This document shows positions 10,982 to 19,081 of a stretch of 64,000 bases of DNA, piece by piece (position 1 is the first letter of the stretch; every line of letters begins with the position of its first letter). The translations under genes were made by a program, and so were the position numbers. The notes beneath the pieces are model-generated. The model had not been told where the DNA came from, searched no databases, and saw nothing but the letters and a program-made list of their open reading frames with translations. Source of the DNA: Isoetes taiwanensis (Eukaryota > Streptophyta > Lycopodiopsida > Isoetales > Isoetaceae). The DNA is taken from NCBI GenBank assembly GCA_021234155.1, contig JAJEKV010000046.1, positions 3,882,665-3,946,664 of the forward strand. The letters run 5' to 3'.

Positions 10982-11530
10982 CTATTGTCCATGTTCATGT
11001 CCATATTCTTCGTTGGAGCCTTCATATTCGAGGAATAGGCAGTCTTCCCCTACAGAGCTAAGGGGTTCTATAGCCAATGGCTGGACTGAAGGTTCCCCTA
11101 ATTGAGTTTGGGTTTTATGGAACAAGAACATGGCTAAGGCAACTGTGTACGAGAAGTATCTTCTCCTGTTCACAGTCATAGTCATGTAATCTGGCATGCG
11201 AGCTGCTTTGTTGTCCAGGTACTTAGCTATGTTTGGGACATAGGGCTGCCTGGAGGGATGCCTTAGCTACAAAGAATCCTATGCAGGGAGCCAATTCCTG
11301 TAATGTAGGATCTACCTTTATTTGGAATTCTTGTATGCCTTCATGGTAGTATGGTGTTGCTACTATTGTGGCTAATAGGTCAAACTCGTGTTGAAAACCT
11401 GAGAAGGCAGAGTTGACATCTGCCGCTGCTACATGGGAACTGGTGTTGTACCATCGCCTGAAGGATGCAATAGCGATGATTGTGATGAAGTTGGAAACGT
11501 TGAAGAGTGCCTTAGGGAGCAGAAATGCAT
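10982..11530 (-). pseudogene. ORF-B copy (ii), unknown conserved protein
   Basis: The minus strand encodes a protein with RRWYNTSSHVAAADVN, FDLLATIVATPYYHEG and FQIKVDPTLQELAPC. After one frameshift near 11,270 comes AARMPDYMTMTVNRRRY and an acidic tail (EYEGSNEEYGHEHGQ). I do not recognise the family. It is homologous to the first 130 residues of ORF-B in E2, with the same spacing from WY to (F/L)DL, to P-x-Y and to a distal P. It is also close to a fragment at 56.2-56.7 kb. A TATA-like box (TATAAATA, minus, 11,561-11,554) lies just upstream. The H3L gene precedes it in the same orientation. Confidence 0.6.
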
Positions 11531-11740
11531 GTCACTAATGAGGGGTACCCTGGTATTTATAAACAGGTCTAGGGTGGAAATTTTCTAGGGTTTGGGGACT
11601 GTTACTATTTTGGAGAGGGGTTGTTTGTTTTCCGAGTAATTCGAAGAGCTAAACATGAGAAGACTGACTATAACCCTATTGCAACAAATTTCAGGTGATT
11701 TGAAGTTGTCTAGGTCAAGCTATGAAGGTAAGTGTGACTA

Positions 11741-11803
11741 CCCACGGCATGCGCCTCAGGCCCGAGTCAAATTCTTAGTCGTGCTCCTTGCGCACGGTGT
11801 GAC
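11741..11803. repeat. Palindromic repeat PAL-a
   Basis: A 63-bp imperfect inverted repeat with arms CACGGCATGCGC and GCGCACGGTGTG and an AAATT core. It is one of four related hairpins. It lies about 180 bp upstream (minus-strand sense) of the TATA-like box of ORF-B copy (ii). Confidence 0.6.
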
Positions 11804-11946
11804 TACAGACAGCCTGTTTGGCTCCAAGATGTTGCCAAACTAATGAAGTGAGGGCGCATTTTCTTGCTCTATTTGATGAATAGAGCACAAAAATGTCCTT
11901 GTTTGCTCGATTTGGGCTTGTTTTGGGGTAGTTCAGGGGTCGAATA

Positions 11947-12007
11947 CTCACGCCACGCACCACAAGGTCGAGTGAAATTCTCACGTGTTCCTGGCGCATG
12001 GCATGAG
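11947..12007. repeat. Palindromic repeat PAL-b
   Basis: A 61-bp imperfect inverted repeat with arms CTCACGCCACGC and GCGCATGGCATGAG around GGTCGAGTGAAATT. It lies about 150 bp beyond the H3L stop codon and is the second hairpin in the space between H3L and ORF-B. Confidence 0.6.
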
Positions 12008-12153
12008 CACTAGAGGCTCATTTGATCACAATTTTCTCAAATTAAGTAAAACAAAAGATGCACTCTGCTAGTACTACTTATTTACAATTGATCTAACACT
12101 CTTGCACTTATATTAGTCAAAAGTTTATATATTACAAAAATTTTGTAGGACTT

Positions 12154-13195
12154 CTAATAGTCCTCTTTCTTAATGGACTTGGCTAAGCACATGTCCTTTG
12201 GGATGCATGTGGTTCTTTTAGCGTGTAGAGCACATGCCAAGAAATCTTCAAAGTATTGGACAATCTTTTGCTCTGCATCTTCTTGTGAGAGCATCTCGTT
12301 CGTTACCTGCTTATTCTTGTCGAACTCGTGTAGGACTTCACGAGTCAATCTCACAAATGCAGCTTGAGGTATTAGGAGATCGTAGCTATTCTAAAAATGT
12401 CGGATCTCCCTCGCTGCTCTTGAGAAATGGGAGTCTCTGCTCCACTTCATAGGTTTCTTTGGTGGCGGTGGTTTATCTGGGGGAGGCTTCAGGGCGTTCA
12501 CTCTTGTTGGCCTCCCTCCTTCAACATATGCGACCCTGTGCTCGTGGTAGTACTTTGAATATGCATCATACATTTTCATTTATGCCTTGTAGTTTGCCAA
12601 TTTTTGCTTGCACTCCCTATCTTTCTTTAGGGTGAAGGACTCTTGAGCAGGTCTATCAGATGTCTTGGGGTCTGACTTGGGCCAAGCTGGATATGGTGGA
12701 GGGCCGACGGGTCTTCTGTGTTTGTCTCTTCACTTCTCTGTGCCGAAGATCCTTCCCCCATTCCTCCTTGCTCTTGCCACGCATCATCTGACTCAATGTC
12801 TGATGATAATGGGGGCTCATCTTGCTCCCTCTCAGTGATCTTCACCCCTTTGCTCGGTGTCTTCTTAGTTTTTTTTGCAGGTGCCTTATCCGAGAGTGGG
12901 TCCTTGCAAGTTCCTTTTTTGTTTCTCCTTTTGATCTTCGAAGGCGATGGGTCTCTTTCTCTGCGATCTGCTCGTCAAGATCCTCCCTTGCATACTCTTC
13001 TTCCTCTTGTGTCTCGAGATTCTGTTCTTGATCTTTCCGTTTCTGATGGTCTTTTTGCTCGTCGGCGAGATCATGTGGGTCTTCATTTCTTTTACGTTTC
13101 TTGGCCTTTCTCACCTTCTGTTCGGCAGCAAGAACTTGGACACTGGTCGATCCATCCTCCATTACTACTTTGATTGTCTGTTTGGTGTGAGCCAT
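12154..13195 (-). pseudogene. H3L copy (ii): histone H3-like protein gene
   Basis: From an ATG at 13,195 the minus strand starts MAHTKQTIKVV, close to the histone H3 tail (A-R-T-K-Q-T-A-R). A long basic and acidic coiled-coil-like region follows (to 12,842, then frameshifted to 12,627). The frame 12,579-12,154 then shows the histone fold: PKKPMKW, AAREIRHF, LLIPQAAFVRLTREVL and LACALHAKRTTCIPKDM. These match the H3 KKPHRYR, REIRKYQ, LLIRKLPFQRLVREI and [15 protein letters not shown] blocks. The LLIP turn and a loop 1 region two residues short recall CENH3 more than core H3. One TAG replaces the Gln codon after EIRHF (CAG to TAG). A TATA-like box lies at 13,299-13,308. Confidence 0.75.
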
Positions 13196-13298
13196 GTTTG
13201 CCATCACCTCGATTGCCTCAATGGCACCCTAAAATCGGCTTGCAGTTAGGAGCTCGACGAGTAAGAGGGGAGAGCGCAAATGTCATACCCTAAGGGGT

Positions 13299-13308
13299 CT
13301 ATTTATAG
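13299..13308 (-). promoter_or_regulatory. TATA-like box of H3L
   Basis: CTATAAATAG on the minus strand lies about 105 nt before the H3L start codon at 13,195. The spacing fits a TATA-driven gene with its own short leader. Confidence 0.4.
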
Positions 13309-13414
13309 GGTTGGGATTCTATGGTTTCCACCGTGGTAATTATGTTAACTATTTGGATTATAAGTGTTTACTTCCGAAAATCCCTGGTTTCTTTAAGGCA
13401 TTTTATCCCAACTA

Positions 13415-13477
13415 CTCACAGCGTTCGCCAGAGGCACGATTAAGATTCTCTGTCAGATGCTAGGCGCACGACATGAG
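13415..13477. repeat. Palindromic repeat PAL-c
   Basis: A 63-bp imperfect inverted repeat with left arm CTCACAGCGTTCGCC and right arm GCGCACGACATGAG. It lies about 107 bp upstream of the H3L TATA-like box, in the same relative place as PAL-a to ORF-B copy (ii). Confidence 0.5.
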
Positions 13478-13645
13478 TATTACCCCTTTAATTTATCTTG
13501 TCTGCCTGTTTTTTTAGATTCTAATAGATGTTTCTGGTTTAGATTTGATTTTAAGTTGACCTAACCTATTAGGTGTGGTGACAATGAAATAATCTGTTCT
13601 GAGAAATATATTTGTGAAACTTTATCTTGTGTTTTGAATAAGTAG

Positions 13646-13738
13646 AAACGTGACGCTCCTCCTAGTGAAAAGCCTGAACCAGTGAGAACACATCTTCGAA
13701 ACATGATCATTGTTGTAGAGATTATTTGAAAGCATCAC
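13646..13738 (+). pseudogene. RPS15: uS19/RPS15 exon, left half
   Basis: After an AG at 13,644-13,645 the plus strand reads [20 protein letters not shown] and then IIVVEII. This is the core of cytosolic 40S ribosomal protein uS19 (RPS15; family motif [22 protein letters not shown]). The protein sits in the small-subunit head near the decoding site. GGA after EII has become TGAA, giving an in-frame stop and frameshift. The exon is then cut at ATCAC by retrotransposon E4 and resumes at 25,025. With a third lesion further on, this is a pseudogene, although it keeps an intron and so is not a processed copy. Confidence 0.9.
13734..13738. repeat. E4 target-site duplication, left
   Basis: ATCAC immediately precedes the E4 terminal TGTTGAGGG. 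The identical 5 bp follow the other end at 25,025-25,029. Confidence 0.95.
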
Positions 13739-16269
13739 TGTTGAGGGTATTCCTGGCAAACCCTCAACTAGAATGGTGTAGGACCTCCAGGTTGCTTCAG
13801 GCAACCACTCTGTGCCTTAAAATATGAGATTGGTCTTCAAAAATTCCTGTTGGCACTGACTTCCCAAAAGATGTAAACACAGTCTATGCTTAATGCTTTA
13901 CCACAGCCAGATAAATGCTCAATTCTGTTTAGAACAAGGATGAAAATGATGCTTAAAGATGCTTACAGATGAATACCAAATTTTTTCAAGGTCAGAGGTG
14001 AGATACCTACTCAATATTGACTCTCTGACGCGGTCAATTTTTGGTCAATGTTCTAACAGTGAGCTAAAGTTTACAGATGATTATGCAGAAGTCTTTTTGG
14101 GTTGGGAACACTTGGGATCAATGAAAGTACTCCAGTGTGATAAGTGCAGACAATTTTTCCAAGGAAGATCACCGTATTTTTGAGCAAGGATGATAAGAAT
14201 GCCTGACAGACTGTACTTTTGTATCAGACTAAATTATTTGATCTTTTTTTCGATAATATCAATGCAAGAGTTGTGCAAGAAATAAAGACCTGCTATGTAG
14301 AAAGATGGTAACAAGTTTATATTTAAGTATGCACTAGTAGCACTTTGAAATTTCTTTAGACTCTCTTTTTTTTTTTTTCTCTTAGAACACACAGCAATGC
14401 AACTCGCAAGCTAAACTTAGGACTTTTATGCTTTTTTTTCTTTTGAATAACAATGCAACTTTTCTAACATGAATCTTAAATGCTTAGCTTATCTGTATGA
14501 CAATTTTGTAAGATTAAAGACAATTTTTGATGATTTATGCAAGATCTTAACACATGAACATGAAATTATAGTGGGATAAGTTTTACCAAAATCAGCTTTT
14601 CATTCACTTGATTCTCATGAAGGTGGTTTCACATGATTCAATACGCTCCACGGATCGCGAAAGCATAGTATGCTTCCGTGTCGGGACAATATTTGATCGG
14701 CTTTACTTTGCTCAATCGGGAGAAAGTAGCAGCAAGGAAGGTCATATTTGCAAGCGTAAGATCGCCTACGACATGTATTTCTCTGATTGATCTCAAATTT
14801 GCGCACAAGCCCTTGAATTTTCAAATTACGGTTTGCCCCTTTTTGAAAACGCGCTGTTCTGTTTCATTCTTGCCAAATTCGACTGTATTATCTGTCATTT
14901 AGCTTCGGTATGGGCTTCTTGAGGCCACATAAGTCAAATAGGAGTGGAACGGCAATGATTATGTGTTGAGAAGCTGCTAAAAATCTGGTTTTGGCCCGCA
15001 AGATTTTAGGGTTCTTGTTTCTTAATCGCACAAATATCCCACGGGCGGAATGCAAAAATAGGCCAAGGTATAAATAGAGTTCTGAGGCCATGTTTCCTGA
15101 TTACGTGGTCTCCTCCCACGCCAGGTTCGGCTTGTGTTTCGACCTGGCACGCCCGGGGGGACGCCACTTGGCAGAGGATGATAGGGTAGATAGATGGGGG
15201 GTAGATGTAGGTAGGTTTTACCATTTTTTTTTTTTTAAATGGGGCACATTTCCCAAGAAGGCCACTTAGAGGGTCAAAATGAACTCTTTTTTCAATTTTT
15301 TGTGCCAGCTGGCATGTTTTGATGAGAGCTTTCAGGTGATATCAACACAATCTAGAATGAAGCATTTTGAATTTTTGGCCAAAAGCAGGGCAAGGGGGTG
15401 ACATGGAATGTTTTTTGGTGATGTGGCAATATGAGAGCTGATGTGGTTTGCTTGCTTGGCAACAACTTTTTCTCCTAGTCAAAATGTCTTTTGGTGAAGG
15501 GTAAATGAAGTAAAGGTGATGTGGATGACACGTGTGATGTGAGTGATGAAATGGCACATGAGGATGATGATGTGTGCGCCTTAGCTTTTGCTAACTTGGC
15601 ATGATGATAACTAGGGAATCTTCCTTTTTGCATAAGTGAGCAAATTTCTTTTGAAGATAGGATTCTTGAAGCAAGTTCATTTTTGCACCAATGCTCAACT
15701 TTTGTCTCGTACATAGGATTTTTTGATGAGTGCTCATGGAAATGCCCTAGTGTTCAAACTTGTTTATCATGTGAACTTTGTGAATGAAGTATGGTGAGAT
15801 GGAGTGTGTGTGCAACACATGACTAGGAGAAATAGGTATTGTCAATGTCAAGGCATGAGGTAATGAAGTATGGATCAAAGCAAGTAGGCACAATGAGATG
15901 TGAGTGTAGCTAGAAGTATAGGATTGCAATGATGGTACAAGAATATGGGAACTGAGAAAATGGCTAGGCAATTCTTCTAGATCCTCAAGAATATCAAACT
16001 CATAAGCTCAAATGTAGTGAAACCCATACCGTGTAGTGAATTTGCAGATCTTCAATGGGGTCCTTGTGATGCTTTGATAGAAACCAAATCAACTCCTTCA
16101 TGATCCTTAAGTGAATGTCCTTCTTTGGTTCTTGAAGTCTTGTCTTTTGTAGCTTGATGGAGTCCTCAAGTTGCCTTGAAAGTTGTAAGTCTTCAAATGT
16201 CCTTGTGTACTTGTTGAATCGCGTGTTGAATGTGCTGATGGTTCTTCTATGCTGCCATGGGTGGCAGCA
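13739..16269 (-). mobile_element. E4 3' LTR
   Basis: A 2,531-bp copy of the E4 LTR. On the minus strand it starts TGCTGCCACCC and ends CCCTCAACA. Compared with the 5' LTR it shows scattered substitutions and small indels, mostly in homopolymers. A plus-strand TATAAATA at 15,069-15,076 lies antisense to the element. Confidence 0.95.
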
Positions 16270-16969
16270 TCATGCCAAACAAAAAAAGCAGGCTGGTTCT
16301 CCAGCCTCTGAATCATGATTCCAATTCTTGCTTAGTTGGCAGTGTGCAGTTTATTGCCATGGTGGTTGGGATGAATGGCAATGGGGAAATGTTGAAGTTT
16401 GGATGTCAAGGATCATATGGAGGGAAGGCCAGAAGTGGAACAAATGAAGATGAATGACTAAAAAGATGTACCTGCATGACAGAATTGTGTTAGCAATAGA
16501 CTTAGCTGCCATGTGTTTAAATGGTGGCAGCTTCTGTGGGCATGTATGAGGATTCAGAATGAGGAGATGTGAAATATGGATGTAGGGCCATTGTTGAATA
16601 GGATGACAAATAGTGGATGAAAAGAAGGATGCACCTGCATGGAAAGATATAAATCATTAGCACAAGATGCTGCCTGGTGGTAAAGATGGAGGCAGCATGT
16701 GTGAAGAAGATGAATGAGGTGGATGATATGAAGATGAGTGAAAATGAATGATGTGTTGAAGACTCAAGAGGATGCTCCTGCATGAAAAGTTATAAGATAA
16801 GCACATAACCAGCTGGACTCCATCAAAACTTGCATTTCTGTAACAGAATCTTCTGCAAGCCAACATTAGAAACAAGGGACTTTCTAGCTACTGTAACCGA
16901 AATTCATCTCTAAGATCAAACTGTTGAACTTCTTTAAGACAAACTATTTTAAACACACTTCTACCTAAT

Positions 16970-16970
<1 letters not shown>
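16270..16970 (-). repeat. E4 3' untranslated region with divergent tandem repeats
   Basis: Between integrase and the 3' LTR lie three related units starting near 16,470, 16,632 and 16,775. Each begins CCTGCATG, and two carry a GCTGCC...GGCAGC inverted repeat. The LTR end itself is a copy of that palindrome (16,251-16,268). No protein frame was recognised, and no convincing polypurine tract borders the LTR. Confidence 0.6.

Positions 16971-16971
<1 letters not shown>

Positions 16972-17007
<36 letters not shown>
16972..17007 (-). repeat. A36 homopolymer (T36 on plus)
   Basis: An uninterrupted run of 36 T on the plus strand, meaning 36 A in the sense strand of E4, about 85 nt after the integrase stop codon. 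Confidence 0.95.
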
Positions 17008-17091
17008 CTATAAATGTCTTCAATCATGACTGCTAAACTAACAACATATCCATTTTAACATTAACTAATCTACCTTTTCTTTTGACATGAC

Positions 17092-18481
17092 TTATTCAAA
17101 TAAGCTGAGGGCAACATGTTGTTGCCAGTACCTCTTCAAATGCAGTATGTTGATGGGATTTGGTAGTACCCTGTTCTCTGAAATGCATCTCAACCAGTAG
17201 GAGTCTTGACCAGCTGGCCCTGCAACTTCAAAGGGGCCTTCCCATAGTTCTTCAAATTTGCCTGCACAATCCTCCTTTGCCTTGTTCCATTTTAGGACCA
17301 GCTCTCCATCTTTCAATGTACCTTGAAGTTTGTGTGCAGCCTTGAATGCTGCCAAATCCTTGGCCTTCTTCAATAATATGGCATTTTCAGCTTCATACCT
17401 GTGCTCTTCCAATTGCATAAGACGTACACATCTCTCTTTCAATGCCTCCTCCATTTCAAGATTTAATTTAAGAGCCATCCTCAAAGATGGGAGTTCAAGC
17501 TCAATTGGAATAATGGATTCCACTCCATAGACCAAGCTAAAAGGTGTGTGCTTAGTGGAGGTCTTTGTGGTAGTTCTGTAGGCCCATAGAGCATCATGCA
17601 ACTTCATGTGCCAATCTCTCTTTGATATACTTATGGTTTTCTTGAAATGGATTTGAGTACCTTATTTGTGGATTACCGGCCATTGCCTTGAGGGTAATAG
17701 GGCTGAACTTTTTGTATGTTTAACTTTAAGAGTTGTGAGCAGGGGTAGCTATGACATCATTCAAGAATTGGCTTCCTCTATCGATACCAGTTTGAAAGGG
17801 ATACCAAATCTAGCACAAATGTTTTCATGGATAAATCTAGCGATGAGTGAATGCATTAGCTTGTCTTAAAGGAACCGCTTCAGCCCACTTGGTGAAATAA
17901 TCCGTTGCTACAAGAATGTACTGATGTTGAGCAGATGAAGGAGGGTCTATGGGACCTATGAAATCGAGTCCCCACATTTGGAAAGGTCCTGGAGATGTTA
18001 TAGCAGTTAAGGCAGCTGGCTGAAGGATCCTTCTACCAAATATTTGGCATTTGTGGCAGCATTTAATCTTTTCATAGCAATCCTTGAATAATGTTGGCCA
18101 ATAATATCCTGCCCTGAGGATCTTCTTGGCTGTAGTATCTGCAGCAAAGTGACCACCACAAATACCCTCATGGCATGCTTCAATCACTAGCTCTGCTTCT
18201 AACTTATCAACACATCTCAAAATGATTCCATCCTTGTCATATCTGCATAACACACCACTTATCAGCTTATACTTACCACACTTTTCTCTGAACCTTCTTT
18301 TCTGACTGGAGTTGAGATCTTTAGGCACTTCATTTGACTCCAGAAATCGTTTTATTTCCTCCTGCCAGTCTGTTTCTTGTATTAAATCAACTGTTGCATC
18401 TGCATCACTAGGAACATTAGATAAATCTTCTTCATCCTCCCCGCTCAAAATGAATGTAAGGCAAGTACAAACTGGGGTCAT
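17092..18481 (-). pseudogene. E4 integrase
   Basis: The frame 18,481-17,837 begins with an HHCC region (H-x3-GGHF...YYWPTLFKDC, CHKCQ) and the first core aspartate (MWGLDFIGPI), followed by TKWAEAVPLRQ. A broken stretch (17,840-17,610) still shows DRGSQFLN, the second aspartate, and a degraded QGNG region where the glutamate should be. The frame 17,607-17,092 has LWAYRTTTKTSTKHTPFSLVYG and the C-terminal GPF and LNILHLKRY-type motifs. Integrase inserts the cDNA. The middle frameshifts and the lost glutamate motif make it inactive. The protein ends without a chromodomain. Confidence 0.9.
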
Positions 18482-19081
18482 TGACTAGATTCATAACTTT
18501 CACAACAATATCATATGTCTGAAACCTGCAGGCCCACCTACATATCTTAGCTTTTGGTTGTTTTTTTGAGAATAATAAAGGCAGTGGATTTTGCCTCATG
18601 TGAACTAGAGTGTGACTATTTTGGATCAAGTGTCCTTGCCTTTCAATCAAGAACATAAGTGCTGCTGCACTTTTCTCGAGTCTTTGGTATCTCATTTCGA
18701 TTAATGCGACCCGATTTTGCTAGCAAAGTCACAACCATTTCCTCTTGCAACAAGGCTAGACCTACACTCTTTTGGTCACACTAATGTAGGCATCAAAAGA
18801 CTTTGCGGGATCAGGAGGTTTGAGCAAAGTAGAACTTCGAAATGGCTTGTATAATGGCATCAAAGGCAATTTGGCATGTTTCATCCAATCAACCATGATG
18901 AACTTGCTTTCATGTTTTGTGAATTTGCCAATCTTGGTAAGATCTGATATAGGAGCCACGGTATTGGAAAAATGAGGGACATACATTCTCAAGAAACTTA
19001 CCATGCCAAGAAAACTTTTCACTTCCTTTTTACGGTTTTGGGTGGTGCCAATTTCTTCAAAGCTTCCATCTTGCCCCTCGG
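18482..19081 (-). pseudogene. E4 RT connection and native RNase H
   Basis: The frame 19,022-18,762 reads MKSFLGMVSFLRMYVPHFS, the usual RT tether motif, and then SFDAYISV, where the first RNase H aspartate is expected. After frameshifts the frame 18,695-18,432 gives YQRLEKSAAALMFLIER and AKICRWACRFQTYDI, the second half of a Gypsy RNase H. This is the RNase H normally found after RT. It is badly decayed, in contrast to the intact RNase H fold upstream of RT in the same element. Confidence 0.75.

Noticed and set aside
12718-13249. Long plus-strand open frames opposite H3L
   Set aside because: Their composition (Ser, Leu, Phe, Cys) is the mirror of the Lys/Glu/Arg-rich minus-strand protein. 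The minus strand carries the recognisable H3 motifs.
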